DNA of 28,552 nucleotides from a virus, in IMG/VR virus record IMGVR_UViG_3300027800_000351, positions 1-28,552 of that record. One strand, 5' to 3'. The notes below the pieces were generated by a model. That model worked only from the letters and a program-made list of their open reading frames with translations. It was not told the DNA's origin and made no database searches. Position 1 is the stretch's first letter; every line of letters begins with the position of its first letter. Positions 7,116-14,092 of this stretch are shown here, in pieces. The translations under genes and the position numbers were made by a program.

Positions 7116-8072
7116 TTAAGCAGCCGGGTTGACCGAGATACCGAATCCGGTTGCCGGTACAGGTTCAGCGCTCCAGATGTTGGTCAGCGTATCGGCAACG
7201 CCGGTGCAACCAACGAACTGGTTTTTGCCGCGCAGAATCACCTGGTGTTTTGCGCTCGAACTGTCGCCAAATGCGTTATCGATGCTCGCGCCGTCCGCCC
7301 CGCCTGCGCTCATGTCCAGATTGTTGAACAGGCAGTCCTCAAACTGGGTAGTCCACGGCACAGAAGCAGCTGCGAATTTCACCAGCAGTTTTCCGGCAGT
7401 CACGGACCAGCTCAGGAGTTCACACTGGATGAATTTATTGCGATAACATGCAGTGCCGCTGATCAGCAGCTCAGTATTGGCCTGGGCGCGGATGATGGTC
7501 TGGAGACCAATCGAACAGCGCTTGAATACGTTTTCCTCCCCGCTGACATTCAGCGAGTAGCAGCCCGCCCGCGCGCCCGGAGTGGCATGGGCCATACCGG
7601 CAAAAAAGCAATTTTCAAAGAGGTTCCGGCCCCCGGAGACAATGGCAGCGCCTGAATCGGCAGCCGCGTCGTTTCCGTTGTAGAACTGGATGTTCTTGAA
7701 AATACAGCCGTTGGCGCTGACGGTGATCACCTGGCTCAGGTCCAGCGCGGAGGTGCCCACAACCCGGCAGCGTTGGCCAACACCGGGTAACTCACAGCCA
7801 ACGCCAATCAGGTGGGTGTAATCTTTGTCCCAGGCAATGGCAGCCGCGGGGTTATCCGCAGTGTCACCGGCCAGGAACAAAACAACGTCATGCCGGTCGG
7901 CAACACACAGATCCTCAGCCGCGGTCAACGTCTTAAGGGGTGCCCCCCAGTTCGTGCCGCTGTTGCTGTCGGACCCGTTGACCGGGTCTACCAGGTAGAC
8001 TTTCGATAACGGCCCCCGCGGGATACCCATGGAAGCCACATATTCATTCAGATTTTTTGGATACAAACCCAT
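7116..8072 (-). CDS. Right-handed beta-helix virion protein
   Basis: A 318-residue protein that begins with a short helical head (MGLYPKNLNEYVASMGIPRG) and continues with YLVDPVNGSDSNSGTNWGAP, the hallmark entry strand of pectate-lyase-like beta-helices. Repeating turns with NGCIFKNIQFYN, GGRNLFENCFFAG, EENVFKRCSIG, YRNKFIQCELLSW and TQFEDCLFNN follow at about 25-35 residue spacing. Its place directly after the major capsid gene suggests a capsid-attached decoration or fiber rather than a tailspike. No catalytic residues were identified. Ribosome site AGGAGG is upstream. Confidence 0.82.
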   Translation of the reverse strand: MGLYPKNLNEYVASMGIPRGPLSKVYLVDPVNGSDSNSGTNWGAPLKTLTAAEDLCVADRHDVVLFLAGDTADNPAAAIAWDKDYTHLIGVGCELPGVGQRCRVVGTSALDLSQVITVSANGCIFKNIQFYNGNDAAADSGAAIVSGGRNLFENCFFAGMAHATPGARAGCYSLNVSGEENVFKRCSIGLQTIIRAQANTELLISGTACYRNKFIQCELLSWSVTAGKLLVKFAAASVPWTTQFEDCLFNNLDMSAGGADGASIDNAFGDSSSAKHQVILRGKNQFVGCTGVADTLTNIWSAEPVPATGFGISVNPAA

Positions 8073-8085
8073 AACAGACCTCCTG

Positions 8086-9027
8086 TTAGGCAGTCAGATG
8101 AGCGAACGGATACCGGGTAGCGCTGTCGCTGTTCACCCAGTTGATCGGGTTCGGCAGTGCGAAACCGAGACGCATGGTCATCATGATCGCGGCCATCCGT
8201 TGCTGGAGCAGGTTGTAGAGAATGTTCCCCGCGGCATCCTGAATGATGCCCTCAGTGAACACTTCAAATTCCATATCCTGACGCATGGCGTACACCAACT
8301 GCGACCAGTCACCCACGATCAGCGGGTAGGTGGCAGAACCGGCTCCGTTGAGCGGGAAGTAGATCGGTGAACCGTCCAGGTTGTACTGGGCAGCAACAGC
8401 CGGATCCTTGGTGAAAATCGGCTGACCTTCACTGTCACGGCATCCGCGCAGTTTGCCCTTCATGGTCAGGGCACCAATCGCGCCGGTCACACCAAACCCG
8501 TCCACTTCAACCTTCGAGAACACACCCGATTCGCCAAGGATGGCGTCATACAGGTCAGGGAACCCGGCAATGGATACGTTGTGAGCAGCGGCCAGAGACG
8601 CGGTGACAATCGCGGTCGGCCAGGCAGCCGGTTTATTGGTGCCGTACAGAATCGCGTTGTCGATGGCTTTACCGGCAGCGGTCGCCAGAATCGGCTTGAC
8701 CGAGTCCCACATCGGAATCCGGGCATCGTTGAGCACGTTCTTCGGGATGGGAACTAAAACCGCCAGGTCTTTTGCATAAACTTTGACGTTTTCCCAGTTG
8801 GTTTCCGTGGTCTGTACCAGACCGGTGTCACCATCCGGGAAGTAAGCGGTGGCCAGCGCACTCAGCACCGGCATATCATTTTCGTACACGGTCATATCCC
8901 GCAGCCGGCGTCCGAGACGCATCACATGACTGGATTCGTTGGCAACCGTGTTAATCAGTTCCAACGAGGTTTCTACGGGGATGGTACCGGCTGCATCAGT
9001 CCGGTTGATTACATTGTCATAAGGCAT
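8086..9027 (-). CDS. Major capsid protein, HK97 fold
   Basis: A 313-residue protein following the scaffold gene. It has the layout of HK97-type capsid proteins: an N-terminal arm with NTVANESSHVMRLGRRL, an E-loop-like strand pair with ETNWENVKVYAKDLAVLVPIPKNVLND (the conserved strand that precedes the spine helix), the spine helix DSVKPILATAAGKAIDNAILYG, and the A-domain with LIVGDWSQLVYAMRQDMEFEV. It forms the icosahedral shell. No protease gene is seen beside it, and the N-terminus is short, which fits a separate scaffold. Ribosome site GAGGAGT precedes the ATG. Confidence 0.92.
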   Translation of the reverse strand: MPYDNVINRTDAAGTIPVETSLELINTVANESSHVMRLGRRLRDMTVYENDMPVLSALATAYFPDGDTGLVQTTETNWENVKVYAKDLAVLVPIPKNVLNDARIPMWDSVKPILATAAGKAIDNAILYGTNKPAAWPTAIVTASLAAAHNVSIAGFPDLYDAILGESGVFSKVEVDGFGVTGAIGALTMKGKLRGCRDSEGQPIFTKDPAVAAQYNLDGSPIYFPLNGAGSATYPLIVGDWSQLVYAMRQDMEFEVFTEGIIQDAAGNILYNLLQQRMAAIMMTMRLGFALPNPINWVNSDSATRYPFAHLTA

Positions 9028-9041
9028 AATTCACACTCCTC

Positions 9042-9602
9042 TTAACCTTTAACTCCGGCTTGATTCCGAATGAAGGTATCCATCGAAAACGCCCCGGCAT
9101 TATTGCCCGCACCATTTCCCCCATTTCCCTTTGCGGGTGGGGGTTTTTGCGGTTCTGCGAACAGCTCAGGGAACTGCTCCTTGAGTTTCTTGAAATCCGT
9201 TTTGCCGTCATCACCGATCAGTTTTGCGTCCTGCGCCGCAATCCACGCCAGCCGTGGGTTTTTGACCCCGATCTCCGGAGCCATGGCCGACTCATAAAAC
9301 TGATTCTGACGCTCAACCATACTGAGTTTGTCGGCCAACTGGGTCAACTGGGTTTGCGTCTGGCTTCCCGCCTCTGCGCTTTTAGCCAGGTTTCTCACCT
9401 GTTTTTCCAGATCCGCCCGTGTGGACCGCTCAGTATCCAACGCGTTTTTCAACCCATGCGTATGGGTTTCATAAAGTTGCTTGACAGCATCATCCTGTTT
9501 GGATAACCAGGCCTCGAAGCCAGCAGGTTGCTGTTGTTGATTTTGCTGCTGCTGTTTTTGCTCATCATTTTGTTGCTGTTGCTGATTGTTTCCGTCCGGC
9601 AT
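9042..9602 (-). CDS. Capsid scaffolding protein
   Basis: A 186-residue acidic and glutamine-rich protein just before the major capsid gene. The first 25 residues are almost all Q and N. A coiled coil follows at about 45-115 (TERSTRADLEKQVRNLAKS, LADKLSMVERQNQFYESA). The C-terminal third holds FKKLKEQFPELFAEPQKPPPAKG, a Gly/Asn linker, and a short terminal helix (SMDTFIRNQAGVKG) of the kind that binds capsid subunits. This is the usual design of dedicated scaffolds that shape the procapsid and leave. Ribosome site GGAGG precedes the ATG. An ATACTGAGT site lies inside. Confidence 0.88.
   Translation of the reverse strand: MPDGNNQQQQQNDEQKQQQQNQQQQPAGFEAWLSKQDDAVKQLYETHTHGLKNALDTERSTRADLEKQVRNLAKSAEAGSQTQTQLTQLADKLSMVERQNQFYESAMAPEIGVKNPRLAWIAAQDAKLIGDDGKTDFKKLKEQFPELFAEPQKPPPAKGNGGNGAGNNAGAFSMDTFIRNQAGVKG
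9319..9329. promoter_or_regulatory. ATACTCAGTAT-like site 4
   Basis: ATACTGAGTTT preceded by CC, so the opposite orientation to most sites. It is inside the scaffold gene. Confidence 0.5.
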
Positions 9603-9610
9603 CTCGCCTC

Positions 9611-10018
9611 CTACTTCCGTCGCTTAATCGTGATGGGCGTCTCACCCTCTACGACCTCAAACCGTCCCAATGTTTTCCGTGCCCAGTTGTCGTGTTCCTT
9701 CATCGTGGTGACCAGTTCACCGAGAATTTTGCGGTCCTCGGCCCGTTGTTCATCCTGGGCAGTCTGCATTTTTGTGAAATAGGCTCTCCAGACCTCGTCC
9801 CGTTTATCCTGTGCCAGTTCGCGCTTGGTTTGCTCTGCGCTTTCCCAATCGCGCTGGGTCTGGCGTTCTTTTTCCCTCAGCGAATTTTGTTTGGTCAGCC
9901 AGTCGGTGAATTCCTTCCAGCCTTTGTACAAACCAATCCCAAGCAGGGAAATGACCAGCACGATGATTGCGATAATGGTGAATTGCAGCCAGATACTGGC
10001 TGGTGGCAGTGCGCTCAT
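9611..10018 (-). CDS. Membrane-anchored coiled-coil protein (spanin- or holin-accessory-like)
   Basis: A 135-residue protein with one membrane segment at about 12-32 (FTIIAIIVLVISLLGIGLY) followed by a long charged coiled coil (residues about 45-115, rich in E, K, Q and R). The ATG overlaps the holin-like stop (TAATG), so the two are translated together. A single N-terminal anchor plus a long coil resembles inner-membrane spanins (Rz), but no partner lipoprotein is seen. Its place between the portal block and the scaffold is unusual for lysis genes. A role in lysis is a guess. Confidence 0.7.
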   Translation of the reverse strand: MSALPPASIWLQFTIIAIIVLVISLLGIGLYKGWKEFTDWLTKQNSLREKERQTQRDWESAEQTKRELAQDKRDEVWRAYFTKMQTAQDEQRAEDRKILGELVTTMKEHDNWARKTLGRFEVVEGETPITIKRRK

Positions 10019-10398
10019 TATTTCGGATCTCCACTGCCCGCAGTGAACGGTAACCGGCTGCCGTATAATTCCTTGGCTGTATCAACAATCCGCCCGCCTA
10101 AACTCGCGACCACTGCCAGCCAGGCTAACCAGCTCACCATATTCCCTGCCAACATGCCGTACTCCGGTCCCAGAATGGCCTCACTCGCCAGCCGGGCAAG
10201 GACAACAAATCCCAGCCAGCCGATCAGCATCGGCAGGACCATGACACGGTAAAAATCTGCCAGTTTTCTCCAGGCAAATTTCTTCTGGCGGACCGCCAGC
10301 GCACAGGCCAGCAGCACCTGCAGAGCGATCAAACCGATCAATGCGGCAATCTGCGGACCAATAACAGTTTTGATAACGTCTAACGATAACCAACTCAT
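10018..10398 (-). CDS. Small multi-pass membrane protein, holin-like
   Basis: A 126-residue protein with three likely membrane segments (about 12-36 IGPQIAALIGLIALQVLL, 55-75 MVLPMLIGWLGFVVLA, and 86-108 LAGNMVSWLAWLAVVA), a size and layout common in phage holins. The start at 10398 follows GGAGGGC; an upstream extension would read through the leader terminator and is rejected. It is the first gene of the head/tail operon, directly behind the leader hairpin at 10417-10478. The lysis role is inferred and no endolysin is in view. Confidence 0.75.
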   Translation of the reverse strand: MSWLSLDVIKTVIGPQIAALIGLIALQVLLACALAVRQKKFAWRKLADFYRVMVLPMLIGWLGFVVLARLASEAILGPEYGMLAGNMVSWLAWLAVVASLGGRIVDTAKELYGSRLPFTAGSGDPK

Positions 10399-10416
10399 AC
10401 GCCCTCCAAACAGTAA

Positions 10417-10478
10417 GTTAAAAACAAAAACCGCCCGACACACATCTGTGCATCTTGGGCGGTAAACTCCAAATTCCC
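10417..10478 (-). terminator. Leader terminator/attenuator A, upstream of the head/tail operon
   Basis: On the minus strand the leader holds GGAGTTTACCGCCC (10470-10457), then a stem closing CCGCCC (10462-10457) on GGGCGG (10436-10431), then TTTTTGTTTTTAAC. This is a complete intrinsic terminator placed 20 bases before the ribosome site of the first gene and about 91 nt from the start codon to the predicted transcription start. The same box and the same U-rich tail recur in leader B (16054-16119). Confidence 0.75.
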
Positions 10479-10489
10479 TATTCAGTTAT

Positions 10490-10500
10490 ATACTCAGTAT
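10490..10500. promoter_or_regulatory. ATACTCAGTAT site 5 (exact, on a promoter)
   Basis: Exact palindrome in the intergenic region, overlapping the -10 box of the head/tail promoter. Confidence 0.65.
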
Positions 10501-10527
10501 AACATGGGCTGTAAGGGATGTGTCCAA
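10490..10527 (-). promoter_or_regulatory. Promoter of the head/tail operon overlapping a palindromic site
   Basis: On the minus strand TTGGAC (10527-10522) is followed 20 bases later by an extended -10, TGTTATACT (10504-10496 region). The spacer is long for a classical pair, so the extended -10 probably matters most. The 11-base palindrome ATACTCAGTAT at 10490-10500 overlaps the -10 box, which would let a bound repressor block polymerase. Confidence 0.55.
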
Positions 10528-10549
10528 TTATGATCCTAATCTCATTCCC

Positions 10550-10579
10550 TTGAGCCTCCCTTGCCCCCCGTGCTATACT
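10550..10579 (+). promoter_or_regulatory. Promoter of a short plus-strand RNA
   Basis: TTGAGC (10550-10555), an 18-base spacer, and TATACT (10574-10579) preceded by TG at one base distance (TGCTATACT). It is back to back with the minus-strand head/tail promoter. There is no open reading frame between it and the terminator 55 bases on. Confidence 0.6.
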
Positions 10580-10585
10580 GATCTC

Positions 10586-10662
10586 GTCTCTTGTTTCAGC
10601 AGCGTCTCTGTCCTGAGATCTCCTTTGTCGGTCGGGCAGCTCCCCAGGCTGCCCTTTTTTTT
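10586..10662 (+). ncRNA. Candidate small regulatory RNA of about 75 nt
   Basis: A promoter at 10550-10579 and a strong intrinsic terminator at 10634-10662 bracket a short stretch with no ATG-started frame. No plus-strand gene lies upstream, so the terminator has no other obvious client. Bases 10618-10630 (ATCTCCTTTGTCG) are complementary to Shine-Dalgarno sequences and could form 12 pairs, with one bulged U, with the recT ribosome site (24979-24990). GATCTC at 10580-10585 and GAGATC at 10615-10620 form an inverted repeat, the left arm of which is at the predicted transcription start. RNA existence is inferred from signals only. Confidence 0.5.
10634..10662 (+). terminator. Intrinsic terminator of the candidate small RNA
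   Basis: GGGCAGC (10634-10640), a 7-base loop, and GCTGCCC (10648-10654) form a perfect 7-bp stem followed by eight T. The T-run exists only on the plus strand. Confidence 0.85.
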
Positions 10663-10723
10663 ATCCCAAAAATAGAACAATAGAACATTAAATAATATTT
10701 TCGCCGCTTTATATATTGGGGGA

Positions 10724-10752
10724 TTGTATATATCACGCTAACGTGATATTAT
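10724..10752 (+). promoter_or_regulatory. Promoter of the plus-strand helix-turn-helix island
   Basis: TTGTAT (10724-10729) and TATTAT (10747-10752) are separated by exactly 17 bases. The spacer holds the palindrome listed at 10730-10749. The first ribosome site (AGGAGG, 10771-10776) follows 19 bases after the -10 box, giving a leader of about 20-25 nt. Confidence 0.65.
10730..10749. promoter_or_regulatory. Operator palindrome in the promoter spacer
   Basis: ATATCACG and CGTGATAT form perfect 8-base arms around CTAA. It fills the spacer and touches the -10 box, the classical place for repression. The likely ligand is the regulator encoded just downstream, or another phage repressor. Confidence 0.7.
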
Positions 10753-10781
10753 AGATACATCAAACAAATAAGGAGGAATGA

Positions 10782-11002
10782 ATGAAACAGCTTGACGAAG
10801 AAGATAAAGCACGGACGGACGGCATGGATTTTTAACAACCGCTGAGGTAGCCGCGCTGTTGGGTATAACAGACTCAGGAGTACGGCGAATGGTCCTGACC
10901 GGAAAATTACCCGCAAAGAGAGTTGGTAAGCGACTGCTGCTTATCAAACGAGCGGACCTGGTAGGGGTGCAGCGGAGCAAAGCAGGGAGACCGAAGAAAT
11001 AA
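10782..11002 (+). pseudogene. Excisionase-type helix-turn-helix protein, split by a -1 frame change
   Basis: An ATG at 10782, with AGGAGG five bases before it, opens MKQLDEEDKARTDGMDF and stops at TAA 10833. The -1 frame then reads on from the same T-run: LTTAEVAALLGITDSGVRRM, then GKLPAKRVGKRLLLIKRADL, then SKAGRPKK, ending at TAA 11000. This is a clear MerR/excisionase-type winged helix-turn-helix (TAEVAALLGI-S-VRRM-GKLPA-RVGKRLLI). The break is at TTTTT (10829-10833), where Phe-tRNA could slip from TTT to TTT before the stop. It may be programmed slippage, a real one-base loss, or a homopolymer sequencing error. The full product would be 73 residues and probably controls the nearby promoters. 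Confidence 0.8.
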
Positions 11003-11047
11003 AGCAACCTTCCCCGCACCTGGGGATATACGCGAATAGGAGTAACA

Positions 11048-11254
11048 ATGGAAATTTTATGGCAGGCTTTTTTGGACTTGATTCTTGTCGGTCATGTGAC
11101 TGACGAGACACGGGATGCTGCAAACACACAGGCGGTTTGCGGTACAAAGGACGAACAAACCATCGATATGCTCCGGGCCGTGGCCGGTTCGACCGACCAG
11201 ATGACCATGGAAGATTTTATTTTTGTGATCAAAAGTTTAGCACAGGAGGAATAA
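11048..11254 (+). CDS. Small acidic protein of unknown function
   Basis: A 68-residue protein, second in the plus-strand island. It begins MEILWQAFLDLILVGHVTDE and ends FIFVIKSLAQEE, with an acidic middle (DEQTIDMLRAV and DQMTMEDF). AGGAG lies 7 bases before the ATG, and its stop directly abuts the next ATG, so the three island genes are probably one operon. No family is recognised. The helical, acidic look would allow a regulatory or inhibitory partner role, but nothing shows it. Confidence 0.7.
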   Translation: MEILWQAFLDLILVGHVTDETRDAANTQAVCGTKDEQTIDMLRAVAGSTDQMTMEDFIFVIKSLAQEE

Positions 11255-11692
11255 ATGCCAAACACCATCGCGACCATCAAAGTTTCATTCGTTGGATTGA
11301 TTTTGCTGGCTGTGGCGGTGTTAATTTTGCCAATCGCACAAACCGCCGCGTGGGATATATCCATGCAAAGCGAACTCAATGCAGTGTTTGCTGCGCTCCC
11401 CGGAGTCATCCAGCACGAACACGCTGTGATTAGACACGGCACAGACGCCGAGGCAATCCGGGATACGTTGTGCAAAACCGGCGCGTACCAAACTTGGCGC
11501 ACTAAAGACAACAAATATTTTAACATCTGCCAGCTCCCCGATGGCCGCTGGGGGTTTCAGATCATGGTACAGGATGCAGCCCGGAAATGGCACGAGGTAA
11601 CGGCGTTTGTCAAAGGTAATGGTTCATGGAGCGAACTGGTTTCCTATCTGATCCGCAACGGCGCGGCAAAGTGGACAGGCGTTATCAAATAA
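11255..11692 (+). CDS. Membrane-anchored or secreted protein of unknown function
   Basis: A 145-residue protein with an N-terminal hydrophobic segment at about 9-30 (VSFVGLILLAVAVLILPIA) that could be an anchor or a signal peptide. The rest is soluble in look, with two Cys (about 73 and 88), a YFNICQLPDGRWGFQI strand pair and a basic C-terminus. AGGAGG precedes the ATG, which directly follows the upstream stop. It closes the plus-strand island before the terminator at 11715. If the island is expressed in a lysogen, this could be an envelope-changing protein such as a superinfection-exclusion factor, but that is speculation. Confidence 0.72.
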   Translation: MPNTIATIKVSFVGLILLAVAVLILPIAQTAAWDISMQSELNAVFAALPGVIQHEHAVIRHGTDAEAIRDTLCKTGAYQTWRTKDNKYFNICQLPDGRWGFQIMVQDAARKWHEVTAFVKGNGSWSELVSYLIRNGAAKWTGVIK

Positions 11693-11714
11693 AAAAGACA
11701 AATAATAACAATCA

Positions 11715-11740
11715 CCCCCGGTTTTCCGGGGGATTTTTTT
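11715..11740 (+). terminator. Intrinsic terminator of the plus-strand island
   Basis: CCCCCGG (11715-11721), loop TTTT, and CCGGGGG (11726-11732) are followed by A and seven T. It lies between the convergent ends of the island and the MuF gene and has no T-run on the minus side. Confidence 0.9.
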
Positions 11741-12752
11741 ATTTACCTGCCACCAGCTCGCTCAAAGGTGTAATCCCCACCGTTGGACCCCATACTTCAT
11801 GCTCATGCACCTTTGCCAGGTCTCCGAACCCAAACTGGCCGTCCTTCCATGCCGCAAATCGTTCCTCCCCCATCATCGATTTTTGTGTAGCGTCATCCTG
11901 CCGGGCAAACCACGCCGCCCCGCTCTCCACCTCCACCGGTGGTAGACCATCAATCACCGGCGTGATAAAGCACCTGCAGCACGGATGGTTTTCAAACAGA
12001 TCCTCGGTCGCCTGTATTTTCCCATCCAATGCCAGGCACGCCAGGCAGGTTCTTTCTTGTTTTGCTGCATTGCGCCGGTAGCTTTTTACCACCCCGCTCG
12101 CTTTGTACTGCTCGCTGGTTGCCTGCCGGTACGCCCGAATCTGTTCGGTTCGTGCCACCACCAGGCTGTGCTGTAACCCCGCCCCCAACGCATTCAGATA
12201 CCGCGCGGTCTCCCGCGGGTTGATTCCCTGCGCCAGGCTGTCGATAATTTGCCGGGTCATCCCTGCTGCTGCATCCGGATACCGGTCAGTCAATAACTTT
12301 TTCAATGGAGTGCCGTCCGCCGCAAACCCGATTCCTGCGTTGATCGCTTCCACCGGCAGGATATCAAACCGCGCTCCGACCATCCCCGCGTCCATGTACT
12401 GCGCCCGAATCAGGTCCGTTGCCGACCGGATGCCAAACGCGGCCAAATCCCCCTGTTTGCGCTCGATCATCTCCGCCGCCCACCGGCTGTAACTTTTATA
12501 CTCAGTATGGGTCTGTGCCAGCAGTGCCTGGTAACGCTCCATCTGGAATAATTTGGACTGGCTGACAGTCTCCCCGCGTGCCTGCCGGGCGGCAATATCA
12601 TCCAGCAGCAGCTGCAGCTTGTCGGTCATCCCGCGCTCCACATCCCGCCAGCGCCGGGTCATCTCACCGAACTGGCTGATTTCCCCGGCGTTCAATTCAC
12701 TCCGGAACTCGTTGAGCCGGGCGATCACCTGCGGGGTGCTGCCGCTGCTCAT
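11739..12752 (-). CDS. MuF-type minor head protein (SPP1 gp7-like)
   Basis: A 337-residue protein directly after the portal, overlapping it by ATGA. The N-terminal 100 residues are helical (ISQFGEMTRRWRDVERGMTD). The MuF domain spans about 165-270: TRQIIDSLAQGINPRETARYL, then SLVVARTEQIRAYRQATSEQY, then the zinc-like signature TCLACLALDG and HPCCRCFITPVID (two CxxC-type pairs). Such proteins are packaged in the capsid, bind the portal, and can be ejected into the host. No toxin domain is fused here; the C-terminal 70 residues (ESGAAWFARQDDATQKSMMG) match the ordinary ending of the family. It is the last gene of the terminase operon. Confidence 0.9.
   Translation of the reverse strand: MSSGSTPQVIARLNEFRSELNAGEISQFGEMTRRWRDVERGMTDKLQLLLDDIAARQARGETVSQSKLFQMERYQALLAQTHTEYKSYSRWAAEMIERKQGDLAAFGIRSATDLIRAQYMDAGMVGARFDILPVEAINAGIGFAADGTPLKKLLTDRYPDAAAGMTRQIIDSLAQGINPRETARYLNALGAGLQHSLVVARTEQIRAYRQATSEQYKASGVVKSYRRNAAKQERTCLACLALDGKIQATEDLFENHPCCRCFITPVIDGLPPVEVESGAAWFARQDDATQKSMMGEERFAAWKDGQFGFGDLAKVHEHEVWGPTVGITPLSELVAGK
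12498..12508. promoter_or_regulatory. ATACTCAGTAT site 6 (exact)
   Basis: Exact palindrome followed by GG, inside the MuF gene. Confidence 0.6.
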
Positions 12753-14077
12753 ACAACCCCGTTCCCCTGGTCAACATTCCCCTGGTCAAACTGCCGTTGC
12801 TGTTCCAGCAGTGCCTTGGCCAGATTGCTGTTCGCCGCGGTTTGTTCGGCAACGATATCCGCTTCCACGTCGGCAATCTCCTGATCACTCCGCCCTTCCC
12901 AGCGTAAGGTGCTGCGCAGTGGAATGCCGGCAGATTTATTCTTTACCCGGATGTCTGCCTGTGTCACTGGCTGGACGCTCTCAACCGAGTCCCAGATGGG
13001 TTTGGCCTCACCGGTAATCCCTGCGCATTGCAGCGCAAACGCCATTGCCTGTTGCCAGGTGGGTTCAATCCGTTCGATTCTGGATTTCACTCGCTTGATC
13101 AACGGGGCCTCCATGGCCATCAGCGCCTCACCGCTCGGATCCCCGCCCTGGCTGTAGAAATAGTGCTTCGGCAATCGGGTTACCCTGGCGATATCTCCTG
13201 CCAGCCGGTCGATGGCGTTCAGGTAGTTGCCCAGGTCTGTTGGGCTGAACTCGCCCACCTGCGTCTGCTGGCCAACCCCATCCCCACCCGGTAGATTCCA
13301 GATTTCGTTGGGTGCGTTTCTCAATTTAGTGATATCCGAATTGCTGATAATCCAGCGCTGTCGAAACGCGCCGTACTCTGCCGCCACCATCATATCCCCC
13401 AGCAGTTTGTTGATCCCGTTCTGGATTTTGATCACATTGGAGAGATCAGATTTCTTCTGCCGGTTGCCGCAGAACTCAAACAGCGGGATGCCGCCAGTTT
13501 CATTGACCGCCGTTCCGGTCTCGCTGATGCTGGTATCCAGTTCAAACGCTCCAGCTTCAGTTACATCCGTTCCTTTTCCCCGGCTGATGTAGTATTCAAA
13601 CCGGTCGGGGTAATACAGCGTGATGTGTGCCCGTTCATCCGTCCAAAGTTTGGCCGCGTAGGTCCGTATCCGCGGGCGTTGCGGGTCGTAGAATATAACA
13701 CACTGTCTCGGGTCATTAAAGTAAATTTCTACCCCGTTGCCTTCGTCCCAGACATGCAGATAGGCATGACCGGCAGCCAGTACCATCTCGTGCAGGTCGG
13801 CAGCCTCCAGATAGAGCTGGTTGGCCTCAATGATTTTATCCAGCGTAGCCTGGGCAGCGCCAGCGTCAAACGCCTTGAGGGTCATCCGCTCCTTGATGCT
13901 GTCTACCACGACCCCGCACCAGTTCTCGGTGAAGTCTTCCATGGCACTGCCGAATACATCCACCAGGCGTTTGCTGGTGTACACCATCGGCTGTTCGCCG
14001 TGGTAATAGTTGATCAGTTGGGTCAGCGGTTTCTGTTTGGCCGTGATGGCATCGAACGCTTTTTTTAAGTCACTCAT
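12749..14077 (-). CDS. Portal protein (SPP1 gp6-like)
   Basis: A 442-residue protein between the large terminase and the MuF protein. It opens with a helix and LTQLINYYHGEQPMVYTSKRL, has the typical wing segment (NWCGVVVDSIKERMTLKAF), and a conserved core with NDPRQCVIFYD, GIPLFEFCGN, SDLSNVIKIQNGINKLLGDM and later RVTRLPKHYFYSQGGDPSGEALMAMEAPLI, a hallmark of portals of the SPP1/HK97 group (P-H-Y plus GEAL). Twelve subunits form the DNA entry channel at one capsid vertex. Ribosome site AGAGGTAGG precedes the ATG. Confidence 0.95.
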   Translation of the reverse strand: MSDLKKAFDAITAKQKPLTQLINYYHGEQPMVYTSKRLVDVFGSAMEDFTENWCGVVVDSIKERMTLKAFDAGAAQATLDKIIEANQLYLEAADLHEMVLAAGHAYLHVWDEGNGVEIYFNDPRQCVIFYDPQRPRIRTYAAKLWTDERAHITLYYPDRFEYYISRGKGTDVTEAGAFELDTSISETGTAVNETGGIPLFEFCGNRQKKSDLSNVIKIQNGINKLLGDMMVAAEYGAFRQRWIISNSDITKLRNAPNEIWNLPGGDGVGQQTQVGEFSPTDLGNYLNAIDRLAGDIARVTRLPKHYFYSQGGDPSGEALMAMEAPLIKRVKSRIERIEPTWQQAMAFALQCAGITGEAKPIWDSVESVQPVTQADIRVKNKSAGIPLRSTLRWEGRSDQEIADVEADIVAEQTAANSNLAKALLEQQRQFDQGNVDQGNGVV

Positions 14078-14092
14078 TTCCTACCTCTATTT

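Noticed and set aside
9528-9600. Short tandem repeat (CTG/TTG) tract
   Set aside because: It simply encodes the Q/N-rich start of the scaffold protein with mixed codons; there is no regular repeat unit.
9611-10398. Definite holin-spanin lysis cassette
   Set aside because: Membrane layout fits, but no endolysin or outer-membrane spanin is near and the place before the scaffold is atypical, so the names are kept tentative.
10586-10630. Candidate small RNA acting by pairing with the leader boxes GGAGTTTACCGCCC
   Set aside because: Only four to five consecutive pairs (CUCC with GGAG) are possible, no better than chance.
10738-11019. Minus-strand open frame of 93 codons opposite the helix-turn-helix gene
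   Set aside because: No ribosome site, Ser/Arg-rich noise, and the plus strand shows a promoter, a strong ribosome site and a recognisable domain.
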